Part shown: positions 15,589-24,744 of the stretch, piece after piece
Position numbering within the stretch: the stretch's first letter is position 1
Layout: the number at the start of each line of letters is the position of its first letter
Assembly (NCBI GenBank): GCA_044230205.1
Contig: JBGARN010000034.1
Location: 1-33,110, forward strand
Origin: JAEUTH01 sp044230205
GTDB taxonomy: Bacteria > Bacteroidota > Bacteroidia > AKYH767-A > OLB10
Direction: 5' to 3'
Length of the DNA stretch: 33,110 nt
The notes under the pieces: model-generated
Told to the model about the DNA's origin: nothing
The model's input: only the letters and a program-made list of their open reading frames with translations
Databases searched by the model: none
Made by a program: the position numbers and the translations under genes

Positions 15589-17022
15589 ATGGAATTTAAA
15601 ACGATAATAGAGCCGTTTAAGATTAAAATGGTTGAACCAATTACTATTACTAACTCTGAGCAACGCGAGACTTATTTGAAAAATGCTCATTATAATCCTT
15701 TCCTGCTAAAATCTGACCAGGTAATTATTGACTTTTTAACTGATAGTGGCACATCAGCTATGAGCAATCAGCAATGGTCAGCTTTAATGATGGGTGATGA
15801 ATCGTATGCAGGTGCAAAAAGCTGGGAGCGTTTTGAAAAAGCAGTTGGCGACTTAACAGGTATGCCTCATATTTTGCCAACACACCAGGGAAGAGCAGCC
15901 GAACGAATATTGTACAGCTATATTGGTGGAAAAGGAAAAGTATTTATCAGCAATACTCACTTTGATACCACTCGTGCAAATATTGAATATAGTGGCGCAA
16001 CAGCTATTGATATCCCCACACCTGAAGCATTTGATTACGAAAGCAACTATCCATTTAAAGGCAATATGGATATCAAAAAGCTGGAACAGCTAATTGCTGA
16101 AAATGGAAAAGAAAATATTGCAGCAGTAATTCTTACGGTAACCAATAATAGTGGTGGAGGGCAGCCTGTAAGTATGGAAAATGCAAAAGCCATTAGCGAA
16201 ATATGTAAAAAAAATGATTTACTCTTTGTATTGGATATGTGCAGGATTGCCGAGAATGCCTATTTCATTCATGCACGTGAAAAAGGATTCGAACATCATT
16301 CTTTTAAATCTATTGCACAGCAAATGTGCCGATTGAGTGATGCATGCATTATGAGTGCTAAAAAAGATGCACTGGTTAATATGGGTGGATTTCTTTCTTT
16401 GAAAGATGAAAAACTTGCAGCAGCATGTACCAATCTTCTGATCATTACAGAAGGCTTCACCACTTATGGCGGATTAAGTGGCCGTGATATGGAAGCCATT
16501 GCAACAGGGCTTGAAGAAGTTTTTGACCCAGATTACCTGAGGTACCGTATTTTAAGTACAACCTATCTGGGTGAACATCTGCGTAACAAAGGTGTTCCGC
16601 TGATATATCCAATTGGTGGCCATGCGGTATATATAGATGCAAGTAAATTTTACTCGCATATTCCTGTTGAGCAATATCCAGGTCAGGCTCTTGTTTGTGA
16701 ACTATACAAGACCGGTGGAATCAGATGCGTGGAAGTTGGTTCAGTTATGTTTGGCAAGTACGCAGCTAATGGTAAACTTATTCCTGCAAAAATGGAACTG
16801 GTACGATTAGCTATTCCACGAAGAGTATATACGCAAAGTCATATGGATTATGTAATCGAGGTTTTTGATAAGCTTTTGGAAAACAGGATGAATACCTCAG
16901 GCTATAAAATCACTTATGAACCGGCTTTTTTAAGACACTTCACCGCACATTTTGAGCCGGTTGCAAATCAAAAAAACGAAACTCCTCTAAAAACTAAAGC
17001 ACATCCCATTCACTCAGCGTAA
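15589..17022 (+). CDS. tnaA: Tryptophanase (beta-eliminating PLP lyase)
   Basis: A 477-residue PLP enzyme of the tryptophanase/tyrosine phenol-lyase family, converting L-tryptophan to indole, pyruvate and ammonia. Family motifs: NPFLLKSDQVIIDFLTDSGT, PTHQGRAAE, the PLP lysine in SAKKDAL (Lys259) and GGHAVYIDA. Residues that separate the two enzymes favour tryptophanase: Asp126 in HFDTTR (Thr124 in tyrosine phenol-lyase), Val383 in IRCVEVG (Arg381 in the lyase) and His450 in LRHFTA (Phe in the lyase). The Arg129 after DTT is lyase-like. A 20-residue polar tail follows the usual end. No tnaB permease is adjacent. The 3' end overlaps the convergent GNAT gene by 29 bases. Confidence 0.9.
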   Translation: MEFKTIIEPFKIKMVEPITITNSEQRETYLKNAHYNPFLLKSDQVIIDFLTDSGTSAMSNQQWSALMMGDESYAGAKSWERFEKAVGDLTGMPHILPTHQGRAAERILYSYIGGKGKVFISNTHFDTTRANIEYSGATAIDIPTPEAFDYESNYPFKGNMDIKKLEQLIAENGKENIAAVILTVTNNSGGGQPVSMENAKAISEICKKNDLLFVLDMCRIAENAYFIHAREKGFEHHSFKSIAQQMCRLSDACIMSAKKDALVNMGGFLSLKDEKLAAACTNLLIITEGFTTYGGLSGRDMEAIATGLEEVFDPDYLRYRILSTTYLGEHLRNKGVPLIYPIGGHAVYIDASKFYSHIPVEQYPGQALVCELYKTGGIRCVEVGSVMFGKYAANGKLIPAKMELVRLAIPRRVYTQSHMDYVIEVFDKLLENRMNTSGYKITYEPAFLRHFTAHFEPVANQKNETPLKTKAHPIHSA

Positions 17023-18085
17023 TATTCCAGCCTGATGGACTGTACATATCATCAGGTGCATTAATATTTTTACCTAGAAGGTTAAGCGGCCGTGGATTCA
17101 AGCGTTCAGGTATTTTAAAAAATCCGGCCTTACTGAAAAAATGTTTGTTATTGCTAATGGTAGAGGTATAAATCATTGCTACAGATTTACCGAAGTATTT
17201 TTCAGGAGATCTCTTTAAAGCAACAAATAGCTGTACCAGTGCACTTTCATGATATTGTTTTACTGCAAAATCGATAACAATAGCTGTTTCATTGCCAAGT
17301 AATTCATCAATCAGAATTATTGCTGCAGCAACTATTTTGTTTTGATGCTTTGCTATTAGCAGGTAGTGTTTTACATGTGGCTTGTTATCAAAACGCCAAT
17401 GCAGGTAATCATAATTGCGCAGCAAGCTATATTTATATCTATTATTAAATTCTACGAACAAATCGGAAATTTCCTCATTAACGGTTTCAAGCAATTCCAC
17501 TTTGTAATCATTGCTTAACGATGGTTGAGTTAAACTTAAAACTCCATCAACTGCAATACCAATCAAGTCTGGTATTAATGGTATCTTTAATTTTGACGCC
17601 AAAATTTTTCCGCTTTTTATGGGTAACAAAAAAGTAGTAAGCGTTTCTATTTTCTTATAACCATTATACTTAATAAAAGTATGTATGCTTTTATCGTTAG
17701 GATAGGTTATGATAAAGCTGATATCGCTGTTTAATAAATCATGAGTAGCAAATTTTGCCAACTGGCTGAAAACGCCTTTGCCACGTGCGGCTTCACTCAT
17801 ACCTACATCCTGCACCATGGCCACTTTTTTAACCTGGCCATCTATTATACATTGGTATACCGGGCAATGATAGTAACCGATAATTATGTTGTTTTCTTTA
17901 CAGATATAAATTCGTGGTTCAGCATCAGCAATTTCAAAATACTTCCAATGCCATTTTGTAAAGTTATATTGATTGGCATGCAATGAGCCGCCATCAATAA
18001 GCACCTTAGACACCAATTGCACCAATTCTTCGTAATCATTCTCTTCAGCTCTGCAAAACTTTAATGCTGATGTCTTTGATTCCAT
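16994..18085 (-). CDS. GNAT-fold acetyltransferase of an exopolysaccharide cluster
   Basis: A 363-residue protein. The N-terminal half is a GNAT domain (about 8-165) with an acetyl-CoA loop at VGMSEAARGKGVFSQLA and the following FIKYNGYKKIE strand. The C-terminal half (about 190-345) looks like a second, weaker GNAT fold (YDYLHWRFDNKPH, HYLLIAKHQNKIVAAAIIL, FFSKAGFFKIPERL), an arrangement seen in glycan-modifying acyltransferases. The start overlaps the end of the deacetylase gene by 41 bases, and the 3' end overlaps tnaA by 29 bases. No later ATG fits the domain start. Position after a deacetylase suggests it modifies an amino group on the same polysaccharide; this is inference. Confidence 0.82.
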   Translation of the reverse strand: MESKTSALKFCRAEENDYEELVQLVSKVLIDGGSLHANQYNFTKWHWKYFEIADAEPRIYICKENNIIIGYYHCPVYQCIIDGQVKKVAMVQDVGMSEAARGKGVFSQLAKFATHDLLNSDISFIITYPNDKSIHTFIKYNGYKKIETLTTFLLPIKSGKILASKLKIPLIPDLIGIAVDGVLSLTQPSLSNDYKVELLETVNEEISDLFVEFNNRYKYSLLRNYDYLHWRFDNKPHVKHYLLIAKHQNKIVAAAIILIDELLGNETAIVIDFAVKQYHESALVQLFVALKRSPEKYFGKSVAMIYTSTISNNKHFFSKAGFFKIPERLNPRPLNLLGKNINAPDDMYSPSGWNITLSEWDVL

Positions 18086-18899
18086 GTTTTTGCTGATAAT
18101 TTTTTACAACGTTACTTACCGTATCAAATTCAAAAAAGTTAAGCAACTTTTCAGTGTTGGTTATGGTTTTAGATAATCGTGTATAATGAGTGAACCGGGC
18201 TTTGCGCTCCAATTTAACCTTTGGATGTTCGGGATCATATTCCCAGGGATGAATATAAAACATATTAAACCGTCCTTCTTTTTTACGTTTTAATGCACCG
18301 GCATGAGTAAAAGCGTACGGAAATAAACGGAAGTAAGCACCACCAATTGCCCATCTTTTTGAAAGCAGTTTGAATGCCGAAACCGGAAACTCGGTAATGC
18401 CAGGTTCGGTAATTCTGAAAATCTCATCAGGGCAACTTGCAATACCATATCGCCATGTTTTAATTGGCGAAATGGAGCAGTCAATAGTATAGCCTTCTTC
18501 TGCCAGAATTTCCAATGCCCATAAACTTTTTTCAGTAATTGAAAAAAAGGGAGCTCTGAATGCATGAACTGGTTTGGCTATAATATCTTCAATAACTTTT
18601 TTAGTGGTTCTTATCTCTTCGCGAAATTCACCCGGAGTAAGATTGTAAACCTTCTCATGCGTATAACCATGCGAAGCAAGTTCATGGCCGGCAGCATCAA
18701 GTTCCTTAATAAGGTGCGGATATTCTTTTGCTACCCATCCTAATGTAAAAAAAGTTGCTTTTACATTTTTTGCATTCAATAAGTCAACCACTTTAAATAG
18801 CCCCTTCTCTACCCTACGCTCATATTTATGCCAATCGATATAAGGTAATTCAATGCCATGATACCAATCTTCAAAATCTACTGTAAAAGCATTTGTCAT
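18045..18899 (-). CDS. Polysaccharide deacetylase, PEP-CTERM-locus type (DUF3473)
   Basis: A 284-residue NodB-type deacetylase. It begins almost at once with the catalytic FTVDFEDWYHG (Asp8, Asp11), then ATFFTLGWVAKEYP, the metal-binding SHGYTHE (His77, His81) and RAPFFS. The C-terminal part has the DUF3473 pattern GGAYFRLFPY ... FYIHPWEYDPEHP ... FTHYTRL, which marks the subfamily usually found in exosortase/PEP-CTERM exopolysaccharide loci (TIGR03006-like). No signal peptide, so it probably acts on a lipid-linked precursor at the cytoplasmic face. It is followed by the GNAT gene with a 41-base overlap, implying coupled translation. Confidence 0.92.
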   Translation of the reverse strand: MTNAFTVDFEDWYHGIELPYIDWHKYERRVEKGLFKVVDLLNAKNVKATFFTLGWVAKEYPHLIKELDAAGHELASHGYTHEKVYNLTPGEFREEIRTTKKVIEDIIAKPVHAFRAPFFSITEKSLWALEILAEEGYTIDCSISPIKTWRYGIASCPDEIFRITEPGITEFPVSAFKLLSKRWAIGGAYFRLFPYAFTHAGALKRKKEGRFNMFYIHPWEYDPEHPKVKLERKARFTHYTRLSKTITNTEKLLNFFEFDTVSNVVKNYQQKHGIKDISIKVLQS

Positions 18900-18992
18900 T
18901 ACTGTGTCTGCGTTCTATTATTAGTTACTCTTAAGCATGCAAAAAACAATTGATTGATTATCCCGATTAATTATGCCTGTTATTCATGCAAT

Positions 18993-19000
18993 CAAAACTA
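18993..19000 (-). promoter_or_regulatory. Possible promoter box upstream of the deacetylase gene
   Basis: Minus-strand TAGTTTTG (plus caaaacta) fits TAnnTTTG in the 137-base gap between the amidotransferase and deacetylase genes. The -33 element is not clear and the leader would be about 85 bases. Confidence 0.3.
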
Positions 19001-19036
19001 TGCAATTAATAGCTAGCTGTTACCACTAAAGAGGTT

Positions 19037-20947
19037 TTACATCATATATTTTTTCCACCATGATTGAAAAACAATTAAGCCCCATATCCGCGCATGTATT
19101 TCACCAGGGTTATTGGAGAACAATTGTGTTTTCAATTTCTGAATCTCATTGGGATTAAAAATATTCTGGTCTTTTATAAATTCATCTTTCAGGAGATCAT
19201 TGGTAATCATACTTTTTAATTCTGAACGGAACCATTTTAGTAATGGTACCTCAAATCCTTGCTTACCACGGTTAAAAATTTCTTCAGGTAACAAACTCCT
19301 GAATGCATCTTTTATAATTTTCTTTTGTGTGCTTTCATCAATTTTAAAGTGCGAAGGCAATTGAAATGCATAATTTACCAATTCAAAATCAAGAAATGGA
19401 TTTCTTACTTCAAGGCTGTTAGCCATACTCATCAAATCAACCTTGGTAAGCATATCGCCTTGCAATACCAAATGCATGTCGGCATTAAAAACATCATTCA
19501 AATCAGTTGATGAGTTTAACAAACCTGTTATGGAGTCTCTGCGTTTTTGATATTCTATATAATTGCCTGCCGGAAGGTGAAAGAGTTTCTCAGCCTCCAT
19601 CTCATCAACAAATGCGCACCAGCGCCAATACCTTTTTTGCGATGACAAGCGGCTCCCTTCTGCAAATCGATGAATTTGCCTGATCTTATTTCCAAGCTTA
19701 CTGTTGCGGGAACCTTTAATAGGTTTCAATAATGATGAAAGAAATTTTGATGCATTAACAGCTGATCCTTTATTGCGAAGTATCCATTCAGCACGGTGTT
19801 TATTATATCCGCCAAACATTTCGTCAGCACCATCGCCACTTAAAGCAACGGTTACATGTTTACGTGTGTGTTTACTTAAAATATACACATTTAATGCCGA
19901 TGAATCAGCAAATGGTTCATCTATATAATCCAATACTTCATGCAGCACTGCAAACAAATCATCGTTGGTAAGACTGAAAGTAGTATGATTAGTATTATGC
20001 TTGGCAGCAACTAATTGTGCAAAATGTGTTTCATCAAACATAGGTTCATCCCTGAAACCGATTGAAAAGGTATTTAGATGTTTGGTCCGCTGGGCTGCCA
20101 GTGCAGTAATAACACTTGAATCAATTCCTCCGCTTAAAAATGCTCCAAGCGGAACATCGGCAACCATTCTTCTTTCAACACTATCGCTAAGCAGCTCATA
20201 GATTTTATTTTTTGCTGTCTCATAGTTATCATGTTGGGTTATTTTCGGACTATAGGGAATTTCGTAAAACAATTTTTCAGTAACAACATTATTGATTTTT
20301 CGTTGTTGCTTTAAATCAATAATCATGTAGCTGGCAGCCTGCATTTTTTTAACATCCGTAAAAATGCTGTGCGGGCCGGGGATGTAATTAAGCTGCAGGT
20401 ACATTAACATTGATGCTTCATCAAGTCTTTTAGGAATGCCATAAGCTAAAATTGATTTCATTTCGGATGCAAACAGCAGGCAGTCATTATCCCGGTAAAT
20501 CAACAGAGGCTTTACCCCCATTCTGTCTCGGGCTATAAACACTGTTTCTTCCAGCTTATCATAAATAGCTAATGCAAAAAAGCCGTTCACTTTTGTCAGG
20601 CAACCCGGTCCTTCAAGTATGTATAGGTTAAGCAACACTTCTGTGTCACTTTCGTTTTTTAACTGAACACCTTTTTGTAACAGATATTTTCTGTGCACGC
20701 CATAATTAAAAAACTCACCGTTAAAAACAATAACATAACGGCCTGATGCATCTTCCATAGGTTGTGATGCAGCAGAACTTGTATCTATGACAGAAAGCCT
20801 CGTGTGACCCAAAGCCAGGAATTCATTTATAAAAACTCCTGAGCCATCAGGTCCTCTTTTTGCTATACACAATGTAGCGGTTTCAACTTTGGCTAATACC
20901 CGTCTGCCATTTTCAGTAAATGCAATTGCCCCGGTAATTCCACACAT
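19037..20947 (-). CDS. asnB: AsnB-type glutamine-dependent amidotransferase of an exopolysaccharide cluster
   Basis: A 636-residue protein with a class II glutaminase domain (Cys2 nucleophile in MCGITGA, Arg50 in HTRLSVID, FNGEFFNY near 75-82, SDTE near 100-103) and a C-terminal ATP-pyrophosphatase synthetase domain with the PP-loop SGGIDSS (272-278) and LSGDGADEMFGGY. It makes an amide from glutamine-derived ammonia and an adenylated carboxylate. It could be asparagine synthetase B, but the location directly upstream of a PEP-CTERM-type deacetylase and a GNAT protein fits the exosortase-associated amidotransferases that amidate uronic acids in polysaccharides. It has its own promoter box at 20985-20992. 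Confidence 0.88.
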   Translation of the reverse strand: MCGITGAIAFTENGRRVLAKVETATLCIAKRGPDGSGVFINEFLALGHTRLSVIDTSSAASQPMEDASGRYVIVFNGEFFNYGVHRKYLLQKGVQLKNESDTEVLLNLYILEGPGCLTKVNGFFALAIYDKLEETVFIARDRMGVKPLLIYRDNDCLLFASEMKSILAYGIPKRLDEASMLMYLQLNYIPGPHSIFTDVKKMQAASYMIIDLKQQRKINNVVTEKLFYEIPYSPKITQHDNYETAKNKIYELLSDSVERRMVADVPLGAFLSGGIDSSVITALAAQRTKHLNTFSIGFRDEPMFDETHFAQLVAAKHNTNHTTFSLTNDDLFAVLHEVLDYIDEPFADSSALNVYILSKHTRKHVTVALSGDGADEMFGGYNKHRAEWILRNKGSAVNASKFLSSLLKPIKGSRNSKLGNKIRQIHRFAEGSRLSSQKRYWRWCAFVDEMEAEKLFHLPAGNYIEYQKRRDSITGLLNSSTDLNDVFNADMHLVLQGDMLTKVDLMSMANSLEVRNPFLDFELVNYAFQLPSHFKIDESTQKKIIKDAFRSLLPEEIFNRGKQGFEVPLLKWFRSELKSMITNDLLKDEFIKDQNIFNPNEIQKLKTQLFSNNPGEIHARIWGLIVFQSWWKKYMM

Positions 20948-20984
20948 AATTAATTTTATAAAAGCGATGCAAGTTAGAAAATGT

Positions 20985-20992
20985 CAAAGTTA
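20985..20992 (-). promoter_or_regulatory. Promoter -7 box of the amidotransferase gene
   Basis: Minus-strand TAACTTTG (plus caaagtta), 38 bases before the ATG; it is identical to the pcm -7 box. The -33 element is weak. Apart from this box and a 7-bp hairpin (21164-21170 with 21177-21183), I see nothing in the 316-base gap 20948-21263. Confidence 0.45.
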
Positions 20993-21263
20993 TTAAGCCT
21001 TGGTTTTGAAATTGTTTCCTAATAATATCAAATTCTCTCGCTTTACTAACCTTTAGTTTATATGTGAGAAATTGATTGAATCCCGAACAGAAGTTAATAC
21101 TTTAAGTAAAGATATAATGTAAGCATATTGATTAGGGATACTGAGCAGAAGCTTAAGATTTATAAACTAACCTTCATTAGTTTTAAATAGTCCAATCTAA
21201 ATCCTGCATGACAAAATCTATTGTGGTTTATGCAACAATTTATTTCAAATATTTCAATCCTTA

Positions 21264-21599
21264 TTAACCCTTTACCTTATAACCCATTTCGGTTAAAATA
21301 GATTTAATCCTTTCTCTGAAATCACCCTGAATAATAATTTCACCTTCCTTAACGGTACCACCTGTTCCACATTTTACTTTTAAGGTCCTGCCCAGTTCAT
21401 TCAAATCAGCTTCTAACCCAATAAATGAAGAAACAATGGTAACAGGCTTGCCTCCCCGATGCTTTGTTTCATATCTAAGGCGAAGGGTTTGCTGTTGCGC
21501 AGGCAGGGTTTGGCGGACAGCTTCTGAATTGCTGTTGTACTCAAATTGCGGATTGGTAGAATAAACCACACCATCCCTAGTTTTATTTTTGTTCGACAT
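21264..21599 (-). CDS. SUI1/YciH translation-initiation-factor-like protein
   Basis: A 111-residue protein with the SUI1 (eIF1) fold in the C-terminal 75 residues: TLRLRYETKHRGGKPVTIVS, LGRTLKVKCGTGGTVKEG and IIIQGDFRERI. The bacterial YciH family binds the 30S subunit and is thought to tune initiation fidelity, possibly under stress. The N-terminal 35 residues (DGVVYSTNPQFEY) match the usual bacterial extension. Normal length. It stands alone between an AsnB-type gene and a divergent protease gene. Confidence 0.93.
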   Translation of the reverse strand: MSNKNKTRDGVVYSTNPQFEYNSNSEAVRQTLPAQQQTLRLRYETKHRGGKPVTIVSSFIGLEADLNELGRTLKVKCGTGGTVKEGEIIIQGDFRERIKSILTEMGYKVKG

Positions 21600-21640
21600 T
21601 TTTGTTGTTTTTTTTAAACAAATACTTTGATGAAATTAAG

Positions 21641-21669
21641 TTGATTAATTAGATAATCCACTATATTTG
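21641..21669 (+). promoter_or_regulatory. Promoter of the secreted metalloprotease gene
   Basis: TTG (21641-21643), 18-base spacer, TATATTTG (21662-21669). It predicts an AT-rich leader of about 140 bases before the ATG at 21819. Confidence 0.55.
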
Positions 21670-21818
21670 TGACTGTAAGCTCATTGCAATTACAAATTCT
21701 AACCATTAATACACGATTTACTTTTTGTTTGCTTAAAACAAAACTACAACAGATTTATTTTAGAAACATTACAAGAATAAAATTCAATAATTAAATTTTA
21801 ATTTAAACTAAAATCACT

Positions 21819-24407
21819 ATGACTAAAAATGAACAAAAATTGAGCAACATGCTCAGAGCAGCAGTATTTATGATGGTGTTGTTCGGATTCTTTGCAGCCA
21901 ACGGACAATCGCGAAACCGCATGTCGGTGTTAGTAGCTGAAACAAAATTAACACAGACCTTTCAATCGGCATCTTTATTTAATTTAACGCAGGATGAAAG
22001 CCTGTCTTCATTTGTTAAAGACGGATCAGCATTATTGCTGGATGCAGGAAAACTTCAGCAACTTATGCAGCAAAAAAACAAAGCATTAACGCTTAGTATT
22101 CCTACTCAATCAGGCAAAGTATATGAACTGGAACTTGTAAATGTTGATATCACTTCTGCTGATTTTAAAGTGGGAACAAAAGGTGCACATGCAACAGAAA
22201 ATACAAATTACGAAGAAGGATTGTATTACAGGGGAATTATTAAAAATGATTTTAATTCAATTGCAGCCGTTAGTTTGTTTAATGATGAAGTTATGATTGT
22301 ATTTTCAAACAATGAAGGCAATTTTGTTTTAGGAAAAGTGCGAAACGGAATGGGAAAATATGCATTGTATAATGATAAAAATGTAATCGCACCGCCTCCA
22401 ATGGAATGCGCAACAGATTATACATTACCATCCGATAATAACCTGCAGCAAAAAGGTGGTGGAGCTCCTTCAACATCAGTAGTAAACTGCAAAGTAGTAC
22501 ATTGCTATTACGAGTGTGACTTTGCCATGTACCAGGCATTTAGTAGCAACACCATTACAACAGCAAATTATATGACCAGCATTTTCAATGTAAAAGCAAC
22601 CTTATACGCAAATGATGGAATGACCATAGAAATTTCACAGATTTATGTTTGGACGTCAACTGATCCAATGGCTCCTTACACAACTACTAGTACAGTAAAT
22701 AACCAGTTTATAAGCTATATCGGCACCAACTTTAACGGTGATATGGCTAACTTTATCACTACACGTAACCTTGGTGGTGGAATTGCTCAGGGTTTCAGCG
22801 GATTGTGTAACAAATCGCAGGCTCATTGCACTTCAATGATTTATACCACTTACTCGCCATTTCCAACTTACTCGTGGACAGTAATGGTAATTACGCATGA
22901 AATGGGACACCTTCTTGGATCGCGTCATACGCATGCCTGCGTGTGGAATGGAAATAATACAGCAATTGACGGATGCTCAGGTGCTACCGAAGGTGGTTGT
23001 CCGCTTCCCGGAAATCCTGCCGGTGGCGGAACAATAATGAGCTATTGTCATTTAACAGCTGTTGGTATTAATTTCAATAATGGATTTGGTCCTCAGCCCG
23101 GTGCATTGCTTTTAGGTAATATTACTAATGCAGCATGTTTAACCGGTGGAAGTGCCAGCACTCCAACAGGGTTAAATACAACCAACATACAGGCAACTTC
23201 TGCCAAATTAAACTGGACTGCTGTTGCAGGCGCAACTCAATATACTGTTGAATATAAGATGTCATCATCTGCTACATGGATTGTTTATGGAACCTTTACA
23301 ACACCATACAAAAGTTTACAGGGCTTGCTAGCCAATACTTCGTATGACTGGCGCGTAAATGCTGATTGTTCACCAATGAGCACTCCGGTTACTTTTACTA
23401 CAACCTTAGTAGCTGGTTGTGGAGTTCCAACAGGACTGCTTGTTAATAATATTGGAGCAACAACTGCACGTTTAAACTGGAATGCTTATGCAGGTGCATC
23501 AAATTATAAAACCCGGTACCGCGTATTTGGTACCACTACATGGACAACAGGGAATATTGCAACTGCTTATCGCAATTTAACCGGGTTAACTCCTAACACC
23601 CAATACCAATGGTCCGTAAAAGCATTGTGCAATGGTGTTTGGACAAACTTTACCGGTATTAAAACTTTTACAACTGCCAGTCTTCAACCTCCAACAGGAT
23701 ATTGTGCTTCGAATGGCAGTGATGCAACCTATGAGTATATTAATAATGTTCAGATTGGCTCTATAAATAACACATCGGGAAATAACGGTGGCTATGCAGA
23801 CTATACTGCCCAATCAACTTCAGCAGCATTAGGTGCTTCAGCATCGGTAAGTGTAGGCCTGATAAAAAGTACATCAACTGATGTTGAGTATGTTAACATT
23901 TTTGTTGATTTTAATCGTGATGGCGACTTTGCAGATGCAGGAGAAACTGCCTACAGTTCAAATGGTACTCAAGCAACCTTTACCGGTACAATTACTGTAC
24001 CCGCTACTGCTTCAATAGGCCAAACAAGAATGCGTGTAAGTATGCAATATTCTGCAGCGCCTCCAGCATGCGGTACATTTACCTATGGCGAGGTTGAAGA
24101 TTATTTGTTGAATATTACCGGTGGACCATTGTTTGTCAGCCGTAATGCTGACGAACTTGAAGTTGATGAACCAACTTCTGTTTTCATTTCACCAAATCCG
24201 GTAAAAGATCAATTGACATTGACTTTATCTGAAATCGACAATTATACATTACAGGTATTTAATGCTACCGGGCAATTGGTAAAAACTATTCAGTTTAACG
24301 GTAATACTACAACTGTTTATAGCAGCGAATTACCGAAAGGAATTTACCAGGTAAAAATTGTTGGTGAAGAACAAGGTATTTTAAATAGCAGGTTTATTAA
24401 AAACTAA
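21819..24407 (+). CDS. T9SS-secreted metzincin metalloprotease with Fn3 and GEVED domains
   Basis: An 862-residue secreted protease. Signal peptide about 1-30 (ends FAANGQ; an internal ATG at residue 12 is an alternative start), propeptide-like region to about 210, then a metzincin catalytic domain with HEMGHLLGSRH (zinc ligands His360, His364 and His370, catalytic Glu361) and Met-turn GTIMSYC at Met407, as in reprolysin-like (M12B) enzymes. Two fibronectin type III domains follow (about 447-530 and 538-622), then a GEVED domain (about 628-767, with FVDFNRDGDF and YGEVEDYLL) and a T9SS type A sorting domain (about 785-862: SPNPVKDQLTLTL ... LPKGIYQVKI). Its own promoter and terminator make it monocistronic. 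Substrate unknown. Confidence 0.93.
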   Translation: MTKNEQKLSNMLRAAVFMMVLFGFFAANGQSRNRMSVLVAETKLTQTFQSASLFNLTQDESLSSFVKDGSALLLDAGKLQQLMQQKNKALTLSIPTQSGKVYELELVNVDITSADFKVGTKGAHATENTNYEEGLYYRGIIKNDFNSIAAVSLFNDEVMIVFSNNEGNFVLGKVRNGMGKYALYNDKNVIAPPPMECATDYTLPSDNNLQQKGGGAPSTSVVNCKVVHCYYECDFAMYQAFSSNTITTANYMTSIFNVKATLYANDGMTIEISQIYVWTSTDPMAPYTTTSTVNNQFISYIGTNFNGDMANFITTRNLGGGIAQGFSGLCNKSQAHCTSMIYTTYSPFPTYSWTVMVITHEMGHLLGSRHTHACVWNGNNTAIDGCSGATEGGCPLPGNPAGGGTIMSYCHLTAVGINFNNGFGPQPGALLLGNITNAACLTGGSASTPTGLNTTNIQATSAKLNWTAVAGATQYTVEYKMSSSATWIVYGTFTTPYKSLQGLLANTSYDWRVNADCSPMSTPVTFTTTLVAGCGVPTGLLVNNIGATTARLNWNAYAGASNYKTRYRVFGTTTWTTGNIATAYRNLTGLTPNTQYQWSVKALCNGVWTNFTGIKTFTTASLQPPTGYCASNGSDATYEYINNVQIGSINNTSGNNGGYADYTAQSTSAALGASASVSVGLIKSTSTDVEYVNIFVDFNRDGDFADAGETAYSSNGTQATFTGTITVPATASIGQTRMRVSMQYSAAPPACGTFTYGEVEDYLLNITGGPLFVSRNADELEVDEPTSVFISPNPVKDQLTLTLSEIDNYTLQVFNATGQLVKTIQFNGNTTTVYSSELPKGIYQVKIVGEEQGILNSRFIKN

Positions 24408-24420
24408 GCTTAATAACCAA

Positions 24421-24459
24421 AAAAAACGCGTGTAGCTTATCTTGCTGCACGCGTTTTTT
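24421..24459. terminator. Strong bidirectional terminator
   Basis: A perfect 12-bp stem (24421-24432 with 24448-24459, core acgcgtg/cacgcgt), extended inward by four pairs including a wobble, flanked by A- and T-runs. It serves the protease gene (plus) and the receptor gene (minus), whose displaced stop lies at 24477. Confidence 0.88.
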
Positions 24460-24476
24460 TATTGACTCAAAAAGCC

Positions 24477-24744
24477 TTAACGGGTTTCATATATTAACGA
24501 TATATAATATAAACCACCTACTGACGCGCCACCGGCATAATCCTGGTAATAATGATTCAGCATGTTTGAGCCACCAATTTTTATGGTAGTGTTGATTTTT
24601 GTAATCCTGTGATTTAACTGAACGTCAATTGTACTGTGTGCAGGCAAATTATTGTTGATTGCAATAACATTTGATGGAGTATTGTTCCATGAACTTATTG
24701 CATCAACCCAGCGCCAGTTAATTCCAAATCCGGTGTTTTTAAAA
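24477..24744 (-). pseudogene. Displaced C-terminus of the TonB-dependent receptor
   Basis: About 88 codons in the -1 frame relative to the receptor ORF, ending TAA at 24477-24479. They encode the missing end of the barrel: NTGFGINWRWVDAISSW, then PAHSTIDVQLNHRI, IKIGGSNMLNHYYQDYAGG and the last strand LYYISLIYE. The receptor ORF and this segment join with one base missing in an A-run (minus strand, plus T-run 24736-24740). The total 24477-27250 is 2774 bases, one short of 925 codons. The stop at 24695 removes these residues unless the ribosome shifts frame or the base is a sequencing loss. Confidence 0.85.

Noticed and set aside
15589..17022. Annotation as tyrosine phenol-lyase
   Set aside because: The phenol-binding Arg381 equivalent is Val, Thr124 is Asp, and the RFFTA motif is RHFTA, all pointing to tryptophanase.
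21208..21267. 19-residue ORF upstream of the SUI1 stop
   Set aside because: Too short, no promoter box nearby and no recognisable character.
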